NCBI GenBank assembly: GCA_027405735.1
Contig: JAPEHQ010000001.1
Location: forward strand, 1,364,001-1,428,000
From: Mucor racemosus
Lineage: Eukaryota > Mucoromycota > Mucoromycetes > Mucorales > Mucoraceae
Length of the DNA stretch: 64,000 bases
Direction of reading: 5' to 3'
Under the pieces are notes generated by a model, which saw nothing but the letters and a program-made list of their open reading frames with translations, searched no databases and had not been told where the DNA came from. The translations under genes were made by a program, and so were the position numbers. Positions 24,688-35,109 of the stretch are shown one piece after another; position 1 is the first letter of the stretch, and each line of letters starts with the position of its first letter.

Positions 24688-25744
24688 AATTTTATATATA
24701 CACTTATAGATTCTCTTTTTTGCTGTTTTCCCTTTTTATTTTAATACCATCACAATATCCTATTTCATTATATATACATAGTATAATTTTTCTACCAGTT
24801 AAATATTATATATACACATTTTATAAATTTATTAAAAATCAAAAATATTTGTAATATTATTCTTTTTTGTGTTTGCAGTTGATTATTATATTAATTGCTT
24901 AATAAAATAAAGTATATCAGGGACCTCAGTAAAAGTCTAGAATTGCCGTTGTCCTGTACAACATTATGCGTTTTATATCAACCTAAAGCAGCGGGGAACA
25001 CAAGCAAAAATACCAGCTAAATTATCATTTTTATTAATAGACTTACATTTATATGCAATAATTTCCAATTTCAGAAACGATCAATTTCTAGATTATTTGT
25101 TGTTGTACAGTGTTTTAAGATTTCAAATATAGACTGACCAGTTTTTTACCTTTTCTTAAATTCATAAATTTTTAAATAGAATATATATAGTTACCCAGAC
25201 GTAGTATTTTTTTTGAGATAAGCTCAATGAAATACGCAACAAATGTTCAAAATTCATAGAGAGTGCATAATAGACAAGGTAATGCTGCTACATTAAACAC
25301 AATCATTTAATAAAATGAAAACCAGAAATAGAGAATCTTTTTACGAGATCTGTGCCATTTTAGATGGCCATTTCAGATTCAATTGTGCATCATAAAACGT
25401 TATTTTGCATAGTAAAACGCACGTTCTATCTCTGGTAAAGGGTCTTCTGCATTCCATTATACTGTCTCTGAGTACATGGCATTTAAAAACATAACATAAA
25501 AAGATCGACGCATTTTATCAGCTTTTCGATTGCAATCCAAAAAAGAAACAAATCATTTTTAATTTTAATCATCTTTGGTATTGCTATCAAAAATACGAAT
25601 TAAAAACAAGTATACTATTCAAATTCTGGTTTTAATTCAGATGTATCTTAATCTTATACTAAGCAGCTTCTGGGATATACCTCAGGCATTGCTGAATAGA
25701 TATAAAATTGGTCTCATGATGCTACTTGTTTCTAAATTTAATTT
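24688..25744. other. Intergenic region before repeat block 2
   Basis: 3' flank of the kinase gene, AT-rich, with AATAAAATAAAG near 24901. No gene seen. Family Y similarity begins near 25745. Confidence 0.4.
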
Positions 25745-27049
25745 ATATCTCATGAAAGGCTCAAAAACACGTAAAATCTACTGCTTTTTCCTAAAAACTG
25801 GGTTTCACTTTTCATCGCTGCTCTACTTTTTTTTCACTAAATAACACCAAGATAAAACTATATGCCAATGTACCTGAGATGCCCACCTTTAATCCAAAAA
25901 CAAGTATCCGGAAATATCCTATTTTTTTCAGTTGGTATTAATTTTTCAATGCTAATGTTTCAGATTTTTACGCGTATTCCACTGCTAAAGAATTGAAAAC
26001 TTTGAGGCTTCATATCTCTAGAAAGAATTAAGCTATACTAGTACTTTTTGATAATGAAACTTACTTGTTTTAAAGTGCTCTATAACATATTTAAGTATAA
26101 AAAAATTCTAAGCACTTTTATTTTTTTTCGGTTTTTTTTTTGGCATTTTTGTAGTAGATTTCAAAATATTTGTTAAATTGAGTAGCAGTTTTTTTTTACT
26201 CATGTCATCAAGCTCGTTGAGCTCTCTCGGATCCAATTTATTTTTTTTAAGAGTATTGATTTTTCGTGGAGATATCCTCAAAAATGTGTACAAAAAGTTA
26301 CCTTCATTTCTAGCGTCCATTTTCCCCTTGTATACCCTCTTCCTAAATTCTGAATCTGAAAAAATTTGGACAAACACCTCGCTTTCTCTACGAAAAATGC
26401 AGCTAGAAGATTTCGCAATAGCTCGCTCGATAGATAATAATTTTGCGCATCATCTCAATTAGTTATATTTCAAATATGCTTATGAAAAGTGATGTATATC
26501 GTCAAAAAACCTCCAAAATTTCAATTGCATTTTACGCAAAATTTAATGTAAAATTTTTTTTTGATTTTTGTTTAGCTGGATGCAGAATCCAAAACTGTAC
26601 AAAAACCACTTAATACGCTAGGTTGATTTACTTTGCAGTTCATGAGCCATTAAACGATTTTGATTTTTTGAATCATTTTTCGTTCATTTCAATAAATAAA
26701 TTTTGAAATCCCAGTATGATAGGTTTTAAGTTGTGATAAAAACTATTATGTTGGTTATCTCGACGAAAAATCAATGTATTTTGCTAAAACAAAAAATGTA
26801 GAGTAGCAATCAATTATATTTATCTTGTGAATACAGAAATTAAGTCCTGGATAATCAGTTTTAAGTTTACAAAATAATAAACTAATATTTACAACTGCGG
26901 ACAACAAAGAAAAAAACCCCCCATCCTTGTAAACATTGATCCAATTAATCTCCAATTATACAGGATGGTAGATTTAAATATACCTTGCATAAAAATTTAT
27001 ATTTCTACTTTCACAAATCACTGTGGATTGAGAAAACCATCAGCAAAAC
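25745..27049 (-). repeat. Repeat family Y, copy 2
   Basis: This copy matches 36.11-37.45 kb and 60.21-61.21 kb plus 61.88-62.17 kb. Its minus strand keeps an open frame of about 115 codons (26445-26108) containing SSSCIF, FVQIFSDSEF, VYKGKMDARNE and LDPRELNELDD. The frame ends in a Lys-rich tail. It is the best preserved copy of the family in the window. Confidence 0.8.
26108..26445 (-). pseudogene. Conserved reading frame of repeat family Y
   Basis: Three copies (here, about 36492-36810 and 60580-60890) keep the same frame with mostly conservative substitutions. The shared text includes IFSDSEF, VYKGKM and NFLYTFLR, then KLDPRELNELDD and SKKKLLLNLTNILKSTTKMP. A stop codon lies just before the shared part in the two copies I translated upstream, so it may be a terminal exon or a relic. 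I do not recognise the family. A transposon-encoded protein fragment is the most natural reading. Confidence 0.4.
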
Positions 27050-27054
27050 ATGAT

Positions 27055-27782
27055 TGCAGTAAATTACGATGTTATTTACTAAAATAAAAAAAATATAAAA
27101 AATAAAAGCAGTAGAAATACAATTATAATCAGCTAAAGTTTTTATTACAAAAGATTTCTGAAGAGTTAAAATAATTGAAAAGTATGAGGGTATTTATAGT
27201 GATTTGGAGAACTTGGATACCATCAGACTTGAATGGATGTATATTTAGTAATCTTCCAGTTTTGAGTACATTGTTATTGATTTGATATTTATAGGGGTAA
27301 ATTGTATAGAGCATTGACCATAAGGGATTGTATGTCAAGTGTGACAATATCGACCTTTTGGGAAATGGTTGTTTTTGTTTATTTCTGTTATATCTATTTT
27401 ATATAACCTTGATTTTTAAGGGGTAGTTCTTATATGCTTGAATCTTATTTATATTGATAGTGCAACTACGATATAGATGAGTAGTTGACTAAATTGATAT
27501 CTTTGTTTATTATCATTATTGATTTGGATAGAATCCTGTTTTGATATATATGTCATTTGTGTAATTGATTGCGCCGTGATCAAGGGTGCTATCATCTACA
27601 CGACATGTATGGTTCAAAAAGGGTATTTCATATTTTTAGCATGCGTTTGTTATTGTGTTCAATTGAAGCGTTTGTTTATTATCGTTGTTCACGTTTCAAG
27701 TGGCATCATATTTTATGAGCGACACTTGAAATTTAGGTTGTTTTATTTTTATCAAGCGTTTTTAGTATGTAATTCCACTGCA
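27055..27782 (-). mobile_element. Solo LTR, family L728, inverted copy (TSD ATGAT)
   Basis: The element starts TGCAGTAAATTACG and ends ATTCCACTGCA; it is 728 bp and the reverse complement of 3912-4638. ATGAT is at 27050-27054 and 27783-27787. The same host repeat without the insertion is at 62171-62175, where AACATGATATTTCTG is continuous. This proves insertion and defines both ends exactly. Confidence 0.92.
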
Positions 27783-27833
27783 ATGATATTTCTGTCCAAT
27801 AAAACTACCTGTTATGTCCTATATTTTCATATT

Positions 27834-28655
27834 TGATAAATAATACTTAAAAAAAAGAATTCAATTAAACGAGAATGAGTAATGAATCAGTTTTTCAACT
27901 GTATAATAAAAACAAGATATCGTTTATTTAGATATAAAAGTATGGTGGCCCTTTATATTGATTTGACATTGAGATCCTGAGATGTAATTTAAAGCACTAT
28001 TAAACCATTCGATATGTTTGATAGTAATCTATGGACAGAAATAAATCAATCATAATTTAACCATGTTTGCAGAGCTTGTGAGTTGTGTAATGAGTAATGA
28101 GTCAAACATTTCAGTTTCATTCATGCAAAACCTTGCATCTTGCATCATTCCTTATATAATAAATACTACAAGGAAATCATGACATGATCCCTTGTAGATT
28201 TATCTGTCTTGTTACGCTCCCTTTACTTTTATTTATTCACTAATGAATATCTAATTTACAAATAAGAACACCAACCTTCATCAATCCAGTGATCACCAAT
28301 TTATAATAACAAAAATAATAATATCTATAAGCATATTATCCACCTTTGTTGTTAGTCCAAAATTACAGATTATTACAAGTTATCTTGTTTCAATAATGCG
28401 CTAAATGTGCTTGGATGTTGATTTGTAGCTACTGTACTTAATTGGTTAACTGCTGGGATAAAATAATAATATGGTGTCATAATTGAGGTCCAAGCGTTCT
28501 TGGTAATTACTGCATTAAACTTGGTACGCTAGGAGTTTCTTATATCCGATATCAATACTTTGCACTACAATACATGTCGTAGTCAATAGATTGTAAGATG
28601 TATTGATACCGTAGAAGGTGAAAACGTATGATACTAGGTGGCATGGCATACAACA
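27834..28655 (+). repeat. Repeat family P copy with inserted LTR
   Basis: Matches 5.22-5.72 kb and 62.57-63.37 kb. It contains the LTR at 28086-28377. Its junction to the following Q segment (ACAACAGCTTGAATCAAG) lacks the T unit that separates P and Q near 5.7-6.2 kb, and the same junction recurs at about 63370. Confidence 0.75.
28086..28377. mobile_element. Solo LTR, 292 bp (TSD AGTTG/AGTTA)
   Basis: The element begins TGTAATGAG and ends GATTATTACA. AGTTG precedes it at 28081-28085 and AGTTA follows at 28378-28382, one mismatch. A copy of the same insertion is at 62827-63098, where both duplications are AGTTG. The empty site GTGAGTTGTCTTG is at about 5460. Confidence 0.9.
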
Positions 28656-30230
28656 GCTTGAATCAAGTGGGTACAGCATCATTAGTTCTTGAAAAAGTTC
28701 TCAAGTATTATAAAATCTCTTATTTTTAAGACTTACAAGGCTTATAAGCGGAATATTAATTTAGGAAATTATTTTTGTTCAGATCATCAATTTTGACATT
28801 TTTTAATTTTTTTTTTCTGGTCTTGCAAATCTAGAGTTAATTATACTACCAATTATAAAAACAAAAAATATACACATATGCAGAATTTAGCGCTCTATTT
28901 GCTCAATAAAAAATAATAAACATTTTTATTGCAAAATATTGCATGAAAATCCCCTAACCAAAAATCCGTTTTTGGGGCAAAAGTACAAAGTTTTATTATT
29001 TAACATTTAATACTAAGCATTGATATGATGCGTATTAGTTATAGCTACAATTTTCTCTCACAATGTAGTATATTTAAACGTTGATTTTGGTATCAAAATT
29101 TAATTTTTCTGTTTTTTGCTAAAAATCATGAGTGTTGGTAAGGATAAAATGAGCCTCGAAAATGTCCGCTACAAAAACTGAATTTTCAGACCGCACGTGG
29201 TTAAATATAAGAAAAGTTAAAAAAAGGAACGCTTTTTTATTAAAAACTTAGATATACCATAGTATAAGAGACTTAACCATTCAATCTTGGTATGCTCAAT
29301 TACGGCGTCGCTCTACGGGCTCGCTTTTTCAGTTTTTTAATAAATGTATGATATGACAGACGGTTTTTCTGGTAGACAAATGTATTTTGAGAGTTATATG
29401 TAGATAACGATTATTTACAATACAAATAAATAAAGACTACAAGTGATTATATCACGGAGAACGTAGGGTCTTTATTATTAAATTAAAAAAGGAAGCCAGG
29501 AGCCATCAGATCCTGGATTCTAAAAGTATTTATAACATTTTAATTCCATTTGGATGTCAGGTTTAATATGGGAATAAAATGAGATTCAACACAAATAATA
29601 GGCAAAAATCAACATATGTTTCTTCTATGATAACAGATATCGCCTATTATTTTGTTTAGTTTATGGTTCATGCGCAGTAATTCTGCTTTTACATTGACTG
29701 AAATGTGCAATTCAGCAGGGTTTTAATTGTGCTAAATAATGTAAAGCCTTGAAAATTCTTTTCTACGTGTGCTGTTTCTCTCTTTTTGTTTTCATATTCC
29801 AAGAATATATTTACCGTTTGGTAAGGCATATCAGACTATCAAGCTAGTTCTCTTCTTTTCTTGTGTTTGAATACACATTCTAACATAAGGGTCTAATGTT
29901 TTTAATATGGGTAGCAGTCTATATTAGAAACTGATATTTTTATTTAACCGCATTCTAAGATCAAATATCATTATTTACTACTGTATTGTTGGACGTATTC
30001 CTTGATTACCAGATCAAATCAAAGGTAATGATATTTATACTGTATTTACACAATGAAAAGCTGGCTACAAACCCACAAAATGTTCCAGAAAAGCGATAAA
30101 ATTTCAAATGATATAGAAACACAAAAAAAGAATAATCTGATGTTCTGCCTAATAACTAATAACCATAGTTTTGATCGTAGTTATGCTTGAAAACAAATCT
30201 TTTACAGCTGACAATCGTACACTAGGATAG
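28656..30230 (+). repeat. Repeat family Q copy with inserted LTR
   Basis: Matches 6.30-7.63 kb, 31.59-33.60 kb and 63.37-64.0 kb. It contains the LTR at 29388-29614. No coding frame is supported. Confidence 0.75.
29388..29614 (+). mobile_element. Solo LTR, 227 bp (TSD TATTT/TATGT)
   Basis: The element begins TGAGAGTTATATG and ends AAAATCAACA. Flanking 5-mers are TATTT (29383-29387) and TATGT (29615-29619), one mismatch. The uninterrupted site at about 7032-7045 reads AATGTATGTTTCTATG, so TATGT is the original. A second copy of the element is inverted at 31186-31413. Confidence 0.85.
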
Positions 30231-30271
30231 TACAACACTACAGCCGAATTATGCTTTCAATGGGCATAATG

Positions 30272-30310
30272 ATCTGCACAGATGGACAGAATAAAAAATT
30301 CTGTGCAGAT
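30272..30310. repeat. Perfect 11-bp hairpin
   Basis: ATCTGCACAGA (30272-30282) pairs with TCTGTGCAGAT (30300-30310) across a 17-nt loop. It lies about 40 bp inside the T-like terminus. Confidence 0.7.
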
Positions 30311-31149
30311 CAGGCAGCCCAGTGAGCAGAGCAATGATATCAAGGTTTTTTAGTCAATGTATTAAAGTATATCAATCATAATATAATTAATAACGAAGGT
30401 AATTTGAATGGTTTAAAACAGATGTGAGTCACTCTGATTCAACAGAATTATCTTATTGACGAGATATATCAATTTGAAATTTGGGGCTTGAAAGAGTTCT
30501 GCATATGTTCTTCTTTCGGGAACCAAACGGGAACAACGACAACAACCTGTTTGGTAACACTAAGAGTATTTATGCCTTTGTGGATTCCTGTTTGTAACAC
30601 ACACAATCTTTTTTCTTTCCTACTCTTTTCTCAGCTCTTTTATTTACGTTTAAAACTACAACAAAAAGTCCATTATTTTTTTATAAACTGAAATCAAGAA
30701 GCAGGTACAAGTACATGTTTTTCCTATTGTTTATTTGAAAATGAATTATCAATTGTTAATGTTAGGTCGCTTTATAATATCTTTTTCGAACAAAAAAAGC
30801 ATCCAGCAGGACTTAATCATTTTGTTCCATTATTTACGTTATAATCAATGCTTTTTTGGTCTAAAGTCGATATCTATTTAGAGAAAAACTGGTGACTATA
30901 AAAGTATGTATAGTATTGACTTGATTTGAATGAATTAATAAACTCATGTTGTTAGTCTATTTAGTTTTTAAAAAGCATTTATTTCTATTTAGTGGTCAAT
31001 AGCTAAGGAGAGGAAAACAAGGTGTTGTCTTGTATATCACTATCAACTATCAAAGGTACACCATGATTATTACTTATTAGCTTGTTATTAATAATTGATT
31101 CTACTAATAAATCATTTTTTATAGGTCAAAAGTAAGTTTGTTCTGGTAA

Positions 31150-31478
31150 AGCATTGAATAAATTGGCTTGGGACAAGGAGGGCAATATAGGTTTTTGCCT
31201 ATTATTTATGTTAAATCTCATTTCAATCCCATATTGAACCTGACATCCAAATGGAATTGAAATGATATGAATACTTTTAGAATCCAGGGCCTGATGGCTC
31301 TGGGCTTCCTTTTTTAACTTAATAATAAAGACCCCACGTTCTCCGTGATATAATTGCTTGTAGTCTTTATTTTATTTGTATTGGAAATAATCGTTATCTA
31401 CATATAACTCTCAGGTAAAAAGGTGGCAATAGGTCCCAGTGATGGCCATGTTTACGTTTATGATGTTGCAGGGGTAAG
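31150..31478 (+). pseudogene. Fragment resembling the last WD repeat of dynein intermediate chain, split by an LTR
   Basis: Before the LTR the frame reads SGKALNKLAWDKEG. After it, from 31414, it reads GKKVAIGPSDGHVYVYDVAG and then a GTAAG splice-donor-like sequence. Rejoined across the duplicated 5-mer, the pieces make one continuous WD-repeat blade of the type that ends cytoplasmic dynein intermediate chains (AL.KL.W..G..VA.G..DG.VYVYDV). An in-frame stop lies just upstream, so only a short exon piece is present. It is not a functional gene. Another WD protein is possible. Confidence 0.45.
31186..31413 (-). mobile_element. Solo LTR, 228 bp, inverted (TSD GGCAA/GGTAA)
   Basis: This is the reverse complement of the 29388-29614 element. 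On the plus strand it ends ATAACTCTCA; its start has TATAGG where TG is expected, a terminal mutation. GGCAA (31181-31185) and GGTAA (31414-31418) flank it. Removal restores the coding frame of the WD fragment. Confidence 0.75.
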
Positions 31479-32328
31479 ACTAAAACTTAATGTAAATCAC
31501 CCCTAGCGCATTAATTATCAAGTAAAACTATATTATCATCAAATAATCTACAACACAATATAAAATGTATAAAGAAGTACAGTAATAAGCTTGAATCAAG
31601 TGGGTAACAGCATCGTAAATTCTTGAAAAAGTTCTCAAGTATTATAAAATCTCTTATTTTTAAGTCTTACAAGGCTTATAAGCGGAATATTAATTTAGAA
31701 AATTATTTTTGTTCAGATCATCAATTTTGACATTTTTTAATTTTTTTTTCTGGTCTTGCAAATCTAGAGTTAATTATACTACCAATTATAAAAACAAAAA
31801 ATATACACATATGCAGAATTTAGCGCTCTATTTGCTCAATAAAAAATAATAAACATTTTTATTGCAAAATATTGCATGAAAATCCTTTAATTAAAAAACC
31901 GTTTTTGGGCCAAAAATGCTAAGTTTCATTACTTAACATTTAATATTAAGCTTTTATAAAATGCGTATTAGTCGTGGCTACAATTTTCTCTCACAATGTA
32001 GTATATTTAAGCGTTGATTTTGGTATCAAAATTTGATTTTTCTGTTTTTTGCTAAAAATCATGAGTGTTGGTAAGGATGAAATGAGCCCCGAAAATGTCC
32101 GCTACAAAAACTGAATTTTCAGACCGTACGTGCTTAAATATAAGAAAAGTAAAAAAAAACGCATTTTTATTTAAAACTTAGATATATACCATAGTATGAA
32201 AGACTTAGTCGTTCGATCGTGTTATGCTCAATTATGGAGTCGCTCTACGGGCTCGCTTTTGCAATTTTTTAATGAATGTATGATATGACAGACAGTTTTT
32301 CTAGTAGAAAAATGTATGTTTCTATGAT

Positions 32329-32788
32329 TAAGTATAAAACACGAGCCGAGCCTAGGACGAGCTTGACCAAAGCTCGCCACAACGAGCCGAGCTTTAATAA
32401 AAGCTCGTTTGACAAAGACGAGTTTTTGACTTTTTTTTAAAAAGCTCGTTTGAGAAAGACGAGCTTTTGACTTCTTTTCAGAAAGTTCAAATTTAAATAA
32501 TAATTAGTAAATGCTATGACATTATTACTTTAGATAATTGTCAATTGACATTCATAAGTTTGCTTTACTTTAGATATTTGTCACTGGAAAGGTAAAATAA
32601 AGCTCGCATTGAGATGATGAGTTTTAGTCGCTGCATAAAAAAGCTCGTTTGGGGTAAACGAGCTCTAGTCACGCGCAAAAAAAAGCTCGTCGAGGTTGAA
32701 CGAGCTTTTTTGTAAGCTCGTCTAACTTTAACGAGCCTTGAGAAAAGCTCGGCTGCATAAAAAAGGCTCGGCTCGTTTAATATCACTA
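32329..32788. mobile_element. hAT-type MITE with subterminal hairpins (TSD TCTATGAT)
   Basis: The 8-bp sequence TCTATGAT occurs at 32321-32328 and 32789-32796; other Q copies have it once. The 460-bp insert has imperfect terminal inverted repeats of about 24 bp, sharing the perfect core ACGAGCCGAGCCT. Inside are about 15 GCTCG/CGAGC words, many paired as short hairpins, for example 32441-32467 (9-bp stem), 32642-32664 (9-bp stem, 5-nt loop) and 32679-32711. An 8-bp duplication plus clustered subterminal words is characteristic of hAT transposons. There is no coding capacity, so a transposase must act in trans. Confidence 0.88.
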
Positions 32789-33006
32789 TCTATGATAGCA
32801 GATATTGCCTATTTTGCTTAGTTTATGGGTTGATGGGCTGTAATACTGCTTTTAAATTGGGTGAAATGTGCAATTTAGCAAGGTTTTAATTGCGCTAAAT
32901 AATGTAAAGCCTTGAAAATAATCCTTTTCTACGTGTGTTGTTTCTCTATTTTTGTTTTCATATTCTAAGGATATATTCACCGTTTGTTTGCGAAGGCATA
33001 TCAGAC

Positions 33007-33187
33007 TGCTATATCAAAATCTAGATATAGCAGCGCTACAGTAGTTGTATTATCAGGATATTGTTATTGTTGCACCATTAATAGCTATTGTATCACTTGA
33101 TAATCTCTTTTATATATAATCTCATCCTCTACATTGGATAAACCCCACCTTTTCTCTTGTCTAATTCTTATTAGTTTTGGTAAAGCA
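33007..33187 (+). mobile_element. Solo LTR, 181 bp (TSD CAGAC)
   Basis: The element begins TGCTATATCAAAATCTAG and ends TGGTAAAGCA. CAGAC flanks it at 33002-33006 and 33188-33192. The uninterrupted host is at about 7245 (ATGAGACTATCAAGCTGG) and 29830. A second copy is at 35658-35848. Confidence 0.9.
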
Positions 33188-33793
33188 CAGACTATCAAGC
33201 TGATATTCTTTCCGTTTATCTGAATACGCATGCTAACACAAGGGACTAATATTTTTAATATAGGTAGCAGTCTATATTAGAGACTGATATTTTTATTTAA
33301 CCGCATTCTAATATCATCAAATGCTATTATTTACTACTGTATTGTTGGACGTAGTATTTCTTAATTACCAGATAAAATCAAAGGCAATAATGATATTTAT
33401 ATCGCTCAATGAAAAGCTAGGACTGGCTGCAAACCCAAAAAGTATTCCAGGAAAGTGATAAAATCTTAAATAATATAGAAAGAAAAAAAAAGAATAATCT
33501 AATGTCTTCTTTAATAACCATAGTTTTGATCGTAGCTACTGTATGCTTGAAAACAAATCTTTTTACAGCTGATAATCGTAAACTAACATAGTAAGTTTAA
33601 AGAAGAAGGTTGATTTATTTAAATTCTATGAGTGATAAAGTAACATCGATCTATAATCTTAGATTTGGCTTGCATATAAATTTAAGCACTAAGTGTCATT
33701 TGATTTTTTTATGCTCAAGCAGAAACCATTGCTGCTGTAAACATTATAGCTATTATAAACATATTTTTTGTAAATGATAATAATTGTAGATAT

Positions 33794-34276
33794 TGCAGTA
33801 AAATATGGGTGTAAAAAGCGATAAAGAATACTGTTAAAATCCTTCTTTATTAAAATATGGATAATGTGCAATAAAATGGTTATTCTACGTCTCTATTTAT
33901 ATTATTTGGTGATTATTTACTATCTTGCAATTGCATTGCAATTGTCAACGATTCCATTAATTTTGAGTATAAATGTTGGGTTGTTTGGTTATTGATTTGG
34001 TGGATCAAGAACGGTGTTTTAAATATAGTTTGTCAATCATGCTTTCAGAACAGCCCTTACTTGTTCTACTTGATAAGCATGTACTTTTTGTATCTTTTAT
34101 TTAGGATATCCCACATTACTTTAGTATTTTAGCATCTCTTATTTGAGTATTATACCCTTGCTATCTTTATGCAATTGTCTATTTACTATATAGTCTTATC
34201 TTTGATAGCATGGTTTCAAATGAGATGACATTTAATTTAGGTATTTTATGATGGGAATCTAGCTTAGTTCACTTCA
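33794..34276 (+). mobile_element. Solo LTR, 483 bp (TSD GATAT)
   Basis: The element starts TGCAGTAAAATATGGG and ends AGTTCACTTCA. GATAT is at 33789-33793 and 34277-34281; the uninterrupted site at about 5188 reads GTAAATATATTGGCTC. A longer member of the same family lies at 61213-61875. Confidence 0.88.
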
Positions 34277-34762
34277 GATATATTAGCTCTTGCATGTATT
34301 GCTCTACATCAACAACATAATGAGCTGTATTGTCTATAATCTATATTAATAAAAAAAGCAACAAATGTAATTTAAAAACCTATTCCAGTAAAAAAATACA
34401 ATGGAATTTTGAGAACGGCACGATGCCCATGTACAAACCAATCTGCGCCCATTCGATCATCTCATTATGCTCACGGTCAGATTTTATTATAATGCACAAA
34501 TAGGGATAATGATTAATGATATGCTTATGGGCAACTCTACTATTATGCACACATGGGATTAATGTCTTGTACATGGACAGAATTTATAATTCTGCACATA
34601 CAGGCTTAGCGTTGTGCTCGTGTGCAGTTTCTTTTGTTGTGCCCATGTGCATCTTGTTATCCTTTTAGCCATTATTCAGTGGGCGCAACAACTCACCAGA
34701 CTATAGTGAGCAGCCCACTTGGGCACAACAAAATTATTTTGTAAAATACAGGTCAACCGTAA
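34277..34762 (-). repeat. Repeat family T copy
   Basis: Matches 5720-6196 and 8190-9003. The T-specific end here is diverged (GGTCAACCGTAATGC). Confidence 0.7.
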
Positions 34763-35098
34763 TGCTTTTATATATAAATCCTTTAAATTTGTGATTTTAT
34801 GGACTTTTTTTTTTGAATCCGGTTGTATCATTTTATACTTTTCAAATTAAATCCGTTATGAGGCTAATAATGTTGTAGGTTGTATTTATGCTTTACTTAA
34901 AATAAGCCTTTGAATAATTAATAGAAATACAGCCGAGCCTTAATTTTTGTATGAAATTTCGATACCTGCATATCATAGATGCTTGAAATATTTAAACAAC
35001 CGTGTCCGGGCTGTCCGGTAATTTTTTCTAGAGATTTAAAGCCTGGAAATATCATTAGATCGCCGCTTCTGGAGATTGTTCGGCATTTTTGGATGTTT
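34763..35098 (-). repeat. Repeat family Z copy
   Basis: Reverse complement of 9355-9686. The GC-richer end (AGATCGCCGCTTCTGGAG) is here at about 35060-35077. As in the other copy, it directly abuts a T end. Confidence 0.7.
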
Positions 35099-35109
35099 AG
35101 AATGCTGAC

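Larger units (their letters stand above)
30231..31487. repeat. T-like unit carrying a gene fragment
   Basis: The left end, CACTACAGCCGAATTATG, resembles the T terminus CACTACGGCCGACCTGT. The right end, before AATGTAAATCACCCC, is where T ends in the 5.7-6.2-kb copy. Near the left end is an 11-bp perfect hairpin. The interior is not T but unique sequence that includes a WD-repeat-like coding fragment. It looks like a T-related element that has picked up host DNA. Confidence 0.45.
31488..33793 (+). repeat. Repeat family Q copy with MITE and LTR insertions
   Basis: Matches 6.20-7.80 kb and 28.66-30.23 kb. It is interrupted by the hAT-type MITE at 32329-32788 and a solo LTR at 33007-33187. Removal of both restores collinearity with the other copies. 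Confidence 0.75.

Noticed and set aside
30488..30691. 67-codon open frame in the T-like unit
   Set aside because: Low-complexity Thr/Phe-rich sequence with no continuity to the WD-repeat piece.
32329..32788. Possible CRISPR-like array of repeated AGCTCGT words
   Set aside because: Repeats are short, in both orientations and irregularly spaced; terminal inverted repeats and an 8-bp target duplication identify a MITE in a eukaryotic genome.
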